A stretch of DNA of 64,000 nt from Agriotes lineatus (Eukaryota > Arthropoda > Insecta > Coleoptera > Elateridae): positions 1-64,000 of the forward strand of contig CALNHX010001917.1 in NCBI GenBank assembly GCA_940337035.1, given 5' to 3'. Below, one piece after another: positions 11,651 through 22,390 of this stretch (positions within the stretch are counted from its first letter, which is position 1; each line of letters opens with the position of its first letter). Both the position numbers and the translations under genes were made by a program. Below the pieces are notes generated by a model that searched no databases, was not told where the DNA came from, and saw nothing but the letters and a program-made list of their open reading frames with translations.

Positions 11651-13827
11651 ATGCCTAAGCCATTGGTTTGTCATACCTGTGTGTATATTAACTGTAATAA
11701 TTCTATAAAGAATCAGCGCAACCTAAGTTATTTTAAATTCCCCGTCAAGGATGTTAAAAGATGCGAGGAATGGAAAAAAATTGTGGTAACATTATTATAG
11801 CAGAAATGGACAATGAAGACTTATGTCAGAAATTAATTTGTGAGGAACACTTTGCAACTAAAGACATTTCATGCAGTTCTGTGAGAAAAGTTTTACAAAA
11901 ATGTGCAATACCGAAACAATTTGTTGTTGACGTTGATGAAATCGTGGACCTTATCTCTGTACATAAAGTTGTGGAAGGTAAGTCGTGTTACAGTTTTTCA
12001 TAAATTAGTCCAGGAAAGGTAGCCGAATTTCCCTACATTCATTAGTTAATATGGTCGGAGGGAAAGTTATCAGGGCCGGTTTTAGGTGGGTAAAAGAATG
12101 TTATGCTTTTTTATATGATTGTATGAAGCATGCATATCCTAAAGGAAACTTTGAATTACAAATAAATTATTAATGGTTAGGTACGTAGTTTGCTTAAAAT
12201 TGATAAAAATTATGTTGTAAACATAACAGAGTATAATAATTTATTTTGATTAACTGATAGCATTGCTGATAGCGTTATTTGGCAGGCACATATTTACAGA
12301 ACTAAAACTTGCCTCCGGCGCCAAATTGCCTAGCGCCGGCCCTGAAAGTTATGTTATTTATACGATTATGCTGCCTTTTTCAATTTACATTTTTTGGTCT
12401 CAGATGTTCCACAAGAGACTATTTCTCCGAGGTTACCTGCAGCGGGTACTAGTGGAATTCGTGAATTAAAAACGTATGTGGCAAAACATAAACGTTCTCA
12501 CTCTTCGTCGGATTTAGACAATTCAGTCTCATCGAAAATCATTAAGTTAAAAGAATCCTCCAAATTGTGGGAAAGCGATTCATCCGTGTCATCCGTCGTC
12601 AGCACGAGACTATTGAATATGCCATCTCCAAAAACGGGAAAAAATTTAACTCTAACACCTAAGTGCAAAAAACTTAAAGCTAAACTAAATCTACTTAATA
12701 AAAAAATGAAAGCAAATAATATTCAGAACGATCGATTAAAATTGAAGTGTAGGAAATTTTCCACCAAAAACATTGTTGAAAATTCGCTCATCAATAAAAG
12801 TAAAGCAGTAAAGAACTTCACCAACATGCAATTATTTCACAGAAAACACACGCGTTGGTCATATAATGAAAAACAGTTAGCGCTATCTTTGTATTATAAA
12901 TCGCCAGGAAATTACAAGTATATGGGAAGAAAGTTAGGTTTTATTTTACCATCCGTAAGAACGATCCCATCTTGGTTGAAAATTTCAAATATGACACCAG
13001 GCGTAAAAACAAATTTAACAAAAAAGTTAGCGATTAAAGTTGGAACCATGAGTGACAGAGAAAAAATGTGCGTGGTTATGTTTGACGAAATCATTCTTAA
13101 GAAAAAACTAGAGTATAATAAACTGCAAGATGTAATTGAAGGTTATGAGGATCTGGGACACTTGGGACGAAACAACAATATTGCCACTACCGCGATGGTA
13201 TTTTACTTACGAGGACTCTTGCACAACTGGAAAATTCCCTTTTGCTATTATATATCTGCGGGACCAATAAAGAGCGATCTTTTAAAGGACTTAATTACTA
13301 CAGTTATTTCCGAATTAATTACTATTTCTTTAAAGCCCATAATTCTAGTATGTGACCAAGGAACCAATAATAGGGGCGCTTTGTCAAAATTGGGCGCTAC
13401 CAAAGAAAATCCAGTGATATACGTCGATAACATGAAAATCTATACTTGTTTCGATCCTCCTCATCTCCTAAAAAGCCTGCGAAATAACTTCAGGAATCAC
13501 AAGTTACAGATCTACATTCGTAAGAAGCGTATTTCGTGGAATGACATTGTGCAAACGTACGAAATAGATAAAAGCAGTAACACCTCTCGCGCGTTAACAA
13601 AAATCACGCCGATTCATATTAATCCAAATACGTTCCAGAAGATGAGAGTCAAATTGGCTGCACAAATTTTCAGCCATTCAGTAGCTTCAGCAGTAAAAAC
13701 TGTTTCAAAATCAAAAGAGCTCCAATCTTCAACGGGCGAAAACACTGCAAACTTCGTAGTTATTAATCAATGGTTAAACCGAGAACAACGAGCGGAAATT
13801 TGTCAAGCACGCGGTACACCCAGATGA
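11651..13827 (+). pseudogene. THAP-domain P-like transposase gene, two exons
   Basis: Exon 1 (11,651-11,977) starts at an ATG and encodes a THAP zinc finger: Cys residues near the start, EEW, LICEEHF as the Cys-x-x-His pair, and KCAIPKQF as the AVPTIF-like end. Exon 2 starts at 12,404. A GTAAGT donor and a pyrimidine-CAG acceptor join the frames as G plus AT. Exon 2 encodes the RNase H-like transposase core, with VVMFDEIIL and ILVCDQGTNN giving the first two Asp of a THAP9/P-type active site, then FDPPHLLKSLRNN. The frame ends at 13,825-13,827, without the C-terminal GYV block. One A appears to be missing from an A-run at about 11,777-11,783, which puts the end of the THAP finger out of frame. 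Confidence 0.75.
12071..12344. mobile_element. hAT-type MITE in an intron, perfect 8-bp duplication
   Basis: Inverted ends CAGGGCCGG lie at both termini. The 8-mer AAAGTTAT is present at 12,063-12,070 and at 12,345-12,352. Eight-base duplication with a CAGGG start is typical of hAT-superfamily non-autonomous elements. It sits within the intron of the THAP transposase gene, so it accounts for most of the intron length (426 bp, about 144 bp without it). Confidence 0.85.
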
Positions 13828-14409
13828 CAGACCAAGACGAAAGTCAGTCTGTTGAATGTGACGAGAATAGCGATCATGAAGACGCTTCTCAAGCTAGTGA
13901 ACATGAACAAGAAAATTCCATAAAAAATTAAGTAATTTCACCTACTTTAAACAAAAATACCTCGATTATGACTCCTGTTACGACAAAAAAAAAAGACGCG
14001 GAACACCCGACACATTTCAAGCATCAATGTTGGAAATAGAAAGACGCAAAGTGGACAAAAAAAAGACGCGGAACACCTGACACATTTCAAGCATCAATGT
14101 TGGAAATAGAAAGACGCAAAGTGGATTATCTCGAAAGTAAAGCCAAAAGAAGCTCTTCTGGCGATCAAGATGACGAACGTCTTTCATTTTTCAAAAGTTT
14201 GCTGCCACACGTGAGAAAAATACCTGAAAACAGAAATTTTTCGTTGTCGCGTACAGGAATTAGTAGATCAATTTTCCTACCAACTTAACACTTCTCCTCG
14301 TCCATTATCTTCTACATCATCCCATTCTAGTGCGCCTTCTTCTGGTTATCAGAATGCCTATTCTTCCGTTCCCCTAAGCCAACAAGCAACCACGTTAATA
14401 ATAAATTAG
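13822..14409 (+). pseudogene. BESS-motif end of a MADF-BESS gene
   Basis: An acidic stretch (from 13,824) ends at a stop near 13,930. It is followed by IERRKVDYLESKAKRSSSG and DDERLSFFKSLLPHVRKIP, the latter a recognisable BESS interaction motif. A Ser/Pro-rich tail reads in another frame to a TAG at 14,407-14,409, so a frameshift lies at about 14,245. A 72-bp segment is duplicated in tandem (about 13,985-14,056 and 14,057-14,128). This is probably the 3' half of the Harbinger accessory gene whose MADF part lies at 11,213. Confidence 0.6.
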
Positions 14410-14874
14410 CAAATAAATTGTTACCTTTGTTGCGAGATATTTAACGTCAGGCGCTTCCTTAATAAAGTTGTTAATTTGGTCCCCACTAAATGCCTCCGAC
14501 TTTTTTGGTTGAAAACCTTCCGCCTTTCTTTTTAGCAGAGCACGTACTCGCCCGTAAGATTCGACGTTCACGTCATGCTTTATATTGAGAGTACTTTTGA
14601 GCATCGAATAGTGAGTCCACAACGTTGATGATATGAATTATTTACTTATTTCCTTAAAGTAAACGAGCACAGTATCTTCAGAAAAGGAGGAAGTTTTGTT
14701 TTTTAGCCGCCATTCCTTGAAACTGTTGTACACAATTTCATAGTTTTTTCTCGATTGTTCTGGTAGCAAATCCAACGAAACTGCCTTGGCTGCATTTGTG
14801 ATTTCTGATGGAGTACACTGAATTTCATTTTTGCCGTCTTCTAGTTCATTATCCACCTTAGCTTTTACACACAA
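14395..14874 (-). pseudogene. Crypton-like tyrosine recombinase, N-terminal half
   Basis: Read on the - strand, the protein contains NYEIVYNSFKEWRLKNK and TLWTHYSMLKSTLNIKH, the helical core-binding (SAM-like) part seen in Crypton-type recombinases of insects. A single in-frame TAA at 14,638-14,640 interrupts it. The frame then runs to KYLATK followed by a GTAACA donor-like site. The catalytic half is absent here. A catalytic half that begins right after an acceptor-like site lies at 27,614, in the opposite orientation. Confidence 0.55.
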
Positions 14875-14963
14875 TGATAAAAATACTATTTTCCGGTTTT
14901 GAACATCAAACGTACAATTTAAGGTTATGTCACTGCGTTCGCTCGTGTTCTAAACAATTCTCG

Positions 14964-15261
14964 TGTAATATGGCCAGTTGCAACCTTGATAAGATAATAG
15001 CTCCTTTGTGTAAACTGCAAGTCTGCAAACCTTGAACGCACGTGGCTTCCTGTCTCACGCTCCCTTTTGGAGATAACGCTTATCTTAGCTGATTAGACAT
15101 AGTATATATACAAGTAGTTTGCATCTTTTAATTAAGCTCCAGTCAGTCGATAAGTTCCAGTGTGTTCGTATCATAGCTAGATGTAAGATATTGTCCGGCG
15201 ACTAGCTGTGTGCTTCCAATGTTATATTTCATTGTAAAATAAAACTGGCCTACATTATACA
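14964..15261 (+). mobile_element. probable solo LTR, 298 bp
   Basis: The stretch begins TGTAATATGGCCAGT and ends ACTGGCCTACATTATACA, so the ends are imperfect inverted copies with TG and CA termini. CTCG precedes it and CTCA follows, a possible 4-base duplication with one mismatch. A TATA-like run lies near 15,105-15,115, an AGTCAGT initiator-like site about 30 bases later, and AATAAA at about 15,237. No internal retroelement sequence flanks it. The stretch 15,262-15,900 has no gene apart from the hammerhead-like motif listed below. Confidence 0.4.
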
Positions 15262-15684
15262 CTCATTACATAATATACTATTGTATACAATTTATAATTA
15301 CAATAAAAAAACGACTTTCATGATACCATTATGCCTACTCAACAAAGTATGACACGTATTCAGAATCAGCAAGTTGTCTTTCATGAAATTTATCTTAACC
15401 AATAATAAAAGTGGCACAAAATCCAAAACCAAATCTGGCAACCACGTTTTGTACATTAACATAAAATTATCATTTTTTATAAAATGGGCATAACCTAACT
15501 TTTCTTAATGACTGACAGCATATTTACAGGGTGAAATTCATCACCCTAACATGGCCTCCTATCTGGCAAATAACTATTGAACGGTTTATATGTTTTGTAT
15601 TTATTCAGTTTTTAATAATAAAAAATATTCAATATAGTTTAGGAAAATTAGTCAGCTAATTATCTTCTTATAATAATATATTTG

Positions 15685-15725
15685 ATGTTTCGTCAGCTCA
15701 GCTGACTTCCTCAGAAAATACACAT
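15685..15725 (-). ncRNA. hammerhead-like core motif
   Basis: The complement contains CTGAGGA, then GTCAGC-TGA-GCTGAC as a six-base-pair stem, then GAAAC. This is the order core 1, stem II, core 2 of a hammerhead ribozyme. A GTA triplet lies just upstream and can pair for about four bases with the sequence after GAAAC; no stem I hairpin is evident. Penelope-like elements are known to carry minimal hammerheads, so this may be the remains of one. Confidence 0.35.
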
Positions 15726-15934
15726 TACGTTGAAATACAATAGACTTATGTAATGTCGATTGAAATTTTGAGATTGTGAAGTTGTACAATGTTCTAAGGT
15801 TAATACTATTATACCATGGAAACAAGGTAAATCACTTGTTTGGGATGTAACATGTACAGACACTCTAGCAGAATCCCATATCTCTGAGTCTTGTTTATCG
15901 GCTAGATCCGCAGCTAATAAAGCAGAAAACCTAA

Positions 15935-17611
15935 AGAGGCCCAGAGGTCCAGGACAAGAATGGCACTTTAATAACCGACAAAATACAAGTAGTAGAAAGA
16001 TGGCGGGAATACTTCGCAGAATTATTAGGAGGTGGAAACGAAGAAGAGCACCAGAACGTGAGCGCTGAGGAAGAAATGGATGGAAACGACAACATAACAG
16101 AAGAAGAAGTATTCTATGCTGTAAAAAAACTAAAAAACGGGAAGGCTGCTGGGCACAACAATGTAAAAGCTGAATTAATTAAATATTGCGGCGAAGTAGG
16201 AATGGAATGCCTGCATAAATTACTTAATATGTGTTGGAAGACAGGGACCATACCCAAGGACTGGAGCATAGCCACAATTCTGCCAATTTACAAAAAAGGA
16301 GATGCTAAAAAGTGCGAGAATTATAGGGGAATCTCTCTACTGTGCACCACAAGCAAAGTGTATGAAATAATCCTAGAAAAAAGACTTAGACAATGCCTTG
16401 AAGCAACGATTGATAACAACCAATGTGGCTTTAGGCCGGAAAGGGGAACAGTCGATCTAATATTTTGCCTAAGACAAGTAATAGAAAAGACCTTAGCCCA
16501 CAGCAAAGCACTCTACCTATGCTTCATTGACCTAAATAAAGCTTTCGACAGCGCCCCCCGGGAAAGAATATGGGAAGTACTACAAATGAGAGGGGTTGAA
16601 CCAATTCTCACAAGAGCCATTAAAAGCATGTATGTAACAACAACGAATAAAATTAGAACAAGCAACGTAACATCAGCAGAATTTAACACCACTATGGGAG
16701 TCAGGCAAGGAGGAGTCTTAAGTCCCCTACTATTTATTGTACTAATGGATGATATATATAAAACATGTAGAGGGCAATTAAAACCCACAAGAATAGGAGT
16801 ACATAAGTTAGAACAAGTATATATCACGGAGTTAATGTATGCCGACGACCTGGTAATATTCGCAAAGACAGAAAGGGAATTGCAGAATAATGTGACAATA
16901 TGGAACGAGGAATTAAAGAAAAACCAAATGAGTGTTAACACCGACAAGACAGAAGTTATGGTCATCTCTAATAAAGAACAACAAGCAGAAATAAAACTAA
17001 ATGGCACTAAAATGAAGCAAGTCCAGAACTTCAAATACTTGGGCTTAATAATAAACGCTAAAGGTAGCCTAGATGAAGAAATCAATAACCGAATAACCAA
17101 TACTACAAAATTATTCTACGCTCTAAACAGTGTGTTCATCAGAAAGAAAGAAATAAGCAGCAACACAAAGACCAAAATATTCAAAAGTGTATACGTCCCC
17201 ACTTTAATATATGGATGTGAGACCTGGGCTATGTGCGATAGAGACAAAAGTAGAGTGCAAGCTAGTGAAATGCGATACCTCAGAGCTGCAGCAGATGTAA
17301 CCAGGAGAGACTGTATTAAAAACAACGTAATACGCGAGTGGTTCAGTGTCAAGCCAGTAATATCTTTAATAAAAACGCGTCAACTATTATGGTTTGGGCA
17401 TATGGCACGAATGAGTGATAAGAGAAAAACTAAAGTTATATGGAAGAGTGGCACAGATCAGAAAAAGAAAAGAGGCAGACCCAAGAGGACTTGGAATAAC
17501 GAAGTAGCCAAGGCAATCCAAGAAAAGGGATATGAGTGGAGGCAAGCCGAGAAGCTGACGACAGATCGGCGCGAGTGGAGGAAACTATGCTGCGGGGACT
17601 CTACACCGTAA
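15935..17611 (+). pseudogene. RTE-type LINE reverse transcriptase, 5'-truncated, ORF open
   Basis: The frame opens after a stop at 15,932-15,934 and remains open for about 560 codons. RT motifs occur in order: NGKAAGHNNVKAELIKYCGE, ATILPIYKKGD, CENYRGISLL, CGFRPERGTVDLI, LCFIDLNKAFDSAPRE, GVRQGGVLSPLLFIVLMDD and MYADDLVIFA (YADD at 16,838-16,849). The C-terminus has LLWFGHMARM and KRGRPKRTWNNEV, the typical end of RTE-group LINEs. The endonuclease and 5' end are missing, so the copy is dead on arrival, yet no frameshift has accumulated within the RT. This points to a fairly recent insertion. Confidence 0.85.
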
Positions 17612-17638
17612 TGGTAGAAGAGGACGGATTATGCATGC

Positions 17639-17908
17639 ATGCACCTAAAGAGGCAGAAATATAAGACTATATCTGATCATCATTTCTTTGTTCCATTTGC
17701 GGTAGAAACCTTTGGTCCGTGGAGCAATAGCGCAAAGTCTCTGTTTGATGAATTAGGAAAACTAATTGTTTACAGCACAGGTATTCCTCAAGCAAAGACA
17801 TATCTGAAGCAGAGAATTAGTATTGCCATCCAGAGAGGCAACGCAGCTAGTGTGATGGGCACAGCGCCGTTATCAGCTTCATTTGATGAGGTTTATTGCC
17901 TTCATTAA
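17639..17908 (+). pseudogene. LINE-associated C-terminal fragment
   Basis: The 89-codon frame contains FVPFAVETFGPWSNSAKSLF and ISIAIQRGNAASVMGTAPL. I recognise this as the tail seen after reverse transcriptases in several insect repeats (a 'PFAVETxG ... QRGNA' block), but cannot name the clade. It follows the RTE-type LINE in the same orientation but does not belong to its reading frame. The sequence 17,910-18,120 is AT-rich without a gene. Confidence 0.35.
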
Positions 17909-18124
17909 TGTTTCACTTTATGTAATGTATTTCTGTAAATTACATAATATGTAAATATTGTATATATGTTAAAAGTACTAATTAGTAAGTAACAATGTTT
18001 ATAATTACAAACGCAAAATAACAGACCAAATATTTAAGGTTAGGTTCTATTTGTCATTAGTGTCTTATCAGGTTATAATATTTTGGTTTTTTAATAATAC
18101 ACATGCCTTCTAAAATTTCATAGC

Positions 18125-18520
18125 TATCAAAATTATTTGACCATTTATTTTCTTTCTTTTGTTTGAAAAATTTAACGTTAAACACTAATAGTCTCAAAAA
18201 GAATAAAAAAACCCAATCCAGGAAGCAGCCCCCGCGAAAGCGTCGTCCCCCACCGCCAAGACCACGACAGCCGCCTTATGTAAGATTAGAATTAAAAATC
18301 AAAAAATATATATAATAAGTGCTATTTCTTGTAGAAGTTGGATGAAGTTATTTGTCGGATATGCGAGCTCCCATTGTATAATAATACTCCCCTTGCCAGA
18401 ACCATATGTAATCATATTTTTCACAAGTCTTGCATTTTGGCATACATACGGCATAACAGAAAATGCCCAAAATGCAAGAAGAGGCTGGCGATCAAAACAC
18501 TAAAAAATGTTGATATGTAG
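18125..18520 (+). CDS. candidate small RING-H2 protein, two exons
   Basis: Exon 2 (18,335-18,520) encodes CRIC, CNHIFHKSC and CPKC, i.e. the C-x2-C, C-x-H-x2-H-x2-C and C-x2-C ligands of a RING-H2 finger, followed by a stop TAG. RING-H2 domains are usually E3 ubiquitin ligases. A 55-base intron (18,280-18,334, GTAAG donor, TTCTTGTAG acceptor) joins it in frame to an upstream stretch rich in Arg and Pro (PPRKRRPPPPRPRQPPY). The upstream frame is open from about 18,125 but I see no clear start methionine, so another exon may precede. It could be a host gene fragment or cargo of a mobile element or virus. A run of 14 G follows at about 18,533. Confidence 0.45.
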
Positions 18521-18808
18521 ATCGCCAGCCGGGAGGGGGGGGGGGGTCTTTTTTAATAAAATTCATTGTGCAATATGTGTTATTCTATTATTTCCGTCAA
18601 GAAAAGCTTTAATATACAGAACTGGTACCAAATACATGTTAATACAGGAAACTCACGTTTTAAACGAGTCGCAGATCACCTGCGGTTTTAGATGTACCAT
18701 CGGTAGCAGAAAAAACTGGTACACATTTTGGAACAGCTCGTTTTTAGTTGTGTAATTACAGGTTTGCTTCCAATTATTTTGTAGGTGACATTTCAATTTT
18801 TGCCTAAA

Positions 18809-19206
18809 AGCAACCGTTTACCGTAAAATGCCCATCAAAGGTTTTTTGTTGTCATTAAGATGTGCAATTATCAAGTAGCCATGATCACAAAAACAATGGG
18901 TAATGATTGTAATCTAATAAACAACAACAAGAAATTGATTAATGACGTTGGTGACATCAGGTTTTTGTCTTTTGTGCTTACGAAAATGATGCGACATAAC
19001 AAACCTTTCACCATTGGAGAATTTGTTATGTAGCAGCATTTTCTTAAACATAAAAGAACAAATTCTTATGTCACTAATATCATTAATTGATTTATCATTG
19101 TTTCTTACTAAATGACCATTGTTTTTGTGATCATGCCTACTTGATAATTACATGTGTTAGTGACAACCAAAAACCTTTGATAGGTATTTTAAGGTAAACG
19201 GTTGCT
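18809..19206. mobile_element. 398-bp foldback MITE
   Basis: Inverted arms of at least 100 bases start AGCAACCGTTTACC at one end and end with its complement. Further inverted pairing continues toward the centre, for example GATGCGACATAACAAA against TTTGTTATGTAGCAGC. I could not define a target duplication. There is no coding content. The following 19,210-19,590 ends in GAGACACCCTGTATA, resembling the end of a Tc1/mariner-type element whose other end is not visible. Confidence 0.7.
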
Positions 19207-19594
19207 CCTACGCCTACGAAGTAAGAGTACATTATTTTTGTGTATTTAAATTTTCTTTCAGATAATAACCTAAGATTTTAAAAAATGTTACAGATAACAA
19301 AGTTAGAGCTAAAAAAAGTTTGGAAAGTTAGGTAAAGTGCCCTTTACAGTCAAGTGTAGTTTATGAATTTTTTTCTGTTAGTGCAATATATAATAGTAAG
19401 TATGTATACCACAATTGAAATTGATATCTCCACATTTATGGTAATTAACAAAAAAATAAAAAATAAAAAATTGAATTTCAAGGCCCTATAACTTCTTACT
19501 GAAGAGACTTTGTACTAAGGTATATTAGGTTTAATCGATTTATTATGACGTAAGGAATCTATGGCGAATCGGTGTCCCATTCTTTTTGAGACAC

Positions 19595-20375
19595 CCTGTA
19601 TATACGGATGCATCAAAAACGGAAGAAAGTGTGGGGTCTGCTGAGGTAATGCCAAATAAAACGTTCTACTATCATATTCCAAACATATGCAGCGCCTTTA
19701 CAGCTGAGTTATACGCCATACAACAGGCTCTACACCATGTGTCACACACACCTACACAGAAATATGCAATTTGCACGGACTCGTTAAGCGCAATCCAGCA
19801 AAGACACTATTCCTCAAGTCCTACGATACAAAATGTTAAAACAAAAGTAACTCACTTATTAAGTCGTGGAAAGGAAATAGTGATGATCTATGTACCATCC
19901 CATATAGGAATGACAGGGAATGAAAAAGTCGATAAAGCAGCACGTGATGCAATTCTAAGACCAACACAAGTAAACAACATTCACACAATTGGTGACATCA
20001 AAAACCATTTTAAACTAAAGATACACGAAAGTGGAACCTCAGTGCAACTAAACTTAGGGTAATTACTCCTGACGTTGATTATTCTCTGCACTACCCGTGG
20101 ACAGGATATTGCAAGAAAAAGTTACAAGTATCAGAATAGGTCACACCACATCTACCCATAGATACATATTTAGTGGCGAAAGACAACCCATATGTAATGC
20201 ATGCCAAATTACTAACACAATCAAACATATACTCGTGGAATGTCCGAAATATGCTGTACAACGCAGAACAAGTAAGATGCCTGCAGATATAAAAGAAGCA
20301 ATTGGTGACACCCCTGAAAATGTACGAAGATTAACCAACTTTCTGAAATATATAAATACGTATAATGAATTGTAA
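19595..20375 (+). pseudogene. LINE RNase H and terminal zinc-knuckle part
   Basis: The first frame has VYTDASKTEESVG, AFTAELYAIQQAL, ICTDSLSAIQ and YVPSHIGMTGNEKVDKAA, the D-E-D-D blocks of the RNase H domain in I, R1 and Loa-type LINEs. After a frameshift at about 20,060-20,095 comes SIRIGHTTSTHRYIF and a C-x2-C...H...C knuckle ending in ILVECP. The frame ends at 20,373-20,375, and an A-rich tail follows near 20,430-20,450. The endonuclease and RT regions are absent. It differs from the Jockey copy at 2.8-8.6 kb, which has no RNase H. Confidence 0.75.
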
Positions 20376-20483
20376 ATTATAACTTAACTGTACCATATGA
20401 GCTAATGGCCCATAGTGGTCGATGCTATTATAAAAAAAAATAAAAATAATTAAATTTTAACACCCAGTCATGCCATTTTATAT

Positions 20484-21917
20484 TTACGTATCACTTTCAC
20501 TTGACATATCGCTGTCAGTATCAGATGCAGAAACGTGAATTAGTAGTGGTTTAACTGCTTCAATGGCTTCTTCGATGAGCTCCTCACGTTTGTACCACTT
20601 TGTGATGAGCATGCTCGTATGCCTTACACAGTTTTCCCAAACCTCTGGACCAACGTGCTCTAAAGCTTCCTTCCACATTTCTAAAACCTGTGTATCCCCG
20701 TAGCCATCTCTACCTATATGCTTATTATAATAGGTTTTTGCTTGAGCCCATACTAATTCTATAGCATTGAAGTCGCAGTGATATGGTGGCAAGCGAAGAA
20801 CTTCGTGGCCTTGTTCTCTGATGTACTCATCAATAACATACCTTTTTGGTTTTTGGTTTAGCTTTGCTAGCGCTAATAATTCATTTTTGTTCATATCGTT
20901 TTCAATTGACACATTATTTTTATTCAACCATTGTATAATTTCAGCTTTTCTCCATGTCGAAGTGGGTTGCTTTTCAAGCAACATGCTGTGATATGGAGCA
21001 TTATCGATAATTATTAATTAAGGGCCTTCCAAATTGCAGACTAGCTGTTCTTTTACCCATTTGAAAAATAAATCACCATTCATTTCTGTATGATAATCAG
21101 CAGAAATGGTTTTTGAAGCAAATATTAAACCTGCATTATTAACAAAGCCTCCCGTACCACCAGCATGCAGAATGATGTAACGTTTGCCATCATAGCCTTC
21201 AGGTTTACGGACGCTCTTCACATTACTGTCTTGCCATGATTTCATTGCGTTTCCCTTAGAGTAAATCCAGGTTTCGTCTAGAAAAATTATATCTCTAATA
21301 GGAGACTGTAAATTTTTCACGTATTCTCTCATAAAGTAGCCTCGCATGGCAGCAATATTAGTTCTTTCCACTAAAAATCTTCTATTACTTTCCTTTGCAA
21401 ATTTAAAGCCGATGGAAGGAAGAACTCTGTGTAAACTGGTTCTGCTAATATGCGTTATTTGTTTAGCCCTTAACTCGGTATTCAACGTGGCCAACGTAAC
21501 ATGTTTTTCTAAAAATTTACAATTAGTTTAAATATCTTAGGGTAACCTCAAATTAGTACTTTGTTGATACATGTCGTATATTGTGTCTCGAATTGCCATC
21601 TTCACACCATCGTGTAAATTAGTGGATTTTGATTTACGTCTCGGTCTTGATTTTCCTGGACTAAATAAAATCGGATTGCTTTTAATTCGCTGCTTAATCG
21701 TTGTAACACTTGACTCACTAATTTTTAATGCATTTGCTACTCTCTAAAATGTAGATTTATTTAATATAGCGTACTATGAATAGCTTTACGTAATACCTAC
21801 TTCACGAACTGCAGTTAGTGGCAACAACGGCCCACCATTAATTTTCTCTGCTTCAAAGTACTCTAAAAGCGAAAAAACCATTGCTTGGGCCTGAGAATTT
21901 AAACGTTTTTCAGGCAT
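20484..21917 (-). pseudogene. Tc1-related DDE transposase gene, three exons, one stop
   Basis: Read on the - strand. Exon 1 (21,917-21,801) and exon 2 (21,743-21,547) encode a helix-turn-helix N-terminus (VANALKISESSVTTIKQRI). The introns are 57 and 38 bases with GT-AG ends, and the frames join. Exon 3 (21,508-20,484) holds IIFLDETWIYSKG (first Asp), LIIIDNAPYHS (second Asp) and CDFNAIELVWAQAK (Glu), the DDE order of the IS630/Tc1-like DDE_3 fold, and ends in an acidic Ser/Asp tail. A single in-frame TAA at 21,018-21,020 lies just before IIIDNAPYHS. Apart from that stop the gene looks intact. Flanking inverted repeats were not identified. The introns are inferred from frame continuity. Confidence 0.75.
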
Positions 21918-22390
21918 TGCTTTCCAAAAGTCCAAAACAAATAGGCTGGAAACGCAAACGTACCTAAACTAACCATGAAATTTACGAAACCGACTACATA
22001 CCTGATACGAAAAACGCTAGTAGTAGTAGTTCTGAAAAGAACTGTTTCTAATGCTAATGAGGGCCAGGAAAATTGCGAAAATGCACTTGAAACCAGAAAA
22101 TGAACAATCGGAATAATCTAACACAAGCACGAAGTCAAATTAGAAACCAAATTCATAAGGCGTTGCACGGCAGATCAAGGTTTGACAGTGCTGTACAATT
22201 TCTGTTTCACTCATATTTACTGCCAGCCCTATTGAACACACGTCGCAACTTAATGGGCGCGATAGCAGAAATCAATTACTGTTGTTTTCTTTGTCTATCA
22301 AACGGCAACCAGTGTGAAAATGCTAGACAACTATTTTGTTTGATTACTTCATATACAGATGACGTCAGGAGGAAGAATCCTGGGACAGAT

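Noticed and set aside
16513..17100. 195-codon frame on the minus strand within the RTE-type RT
   Set aside because: It is antisense to a clear reverse transcriptase and hydrophobic only because of that codon pattern.
18533..18547. Poly-G run as a G-quadruplex regulator
   Set aside because: It is a single homopolymer after a stop codon. No second or third G-run pattern is conserved nearby.
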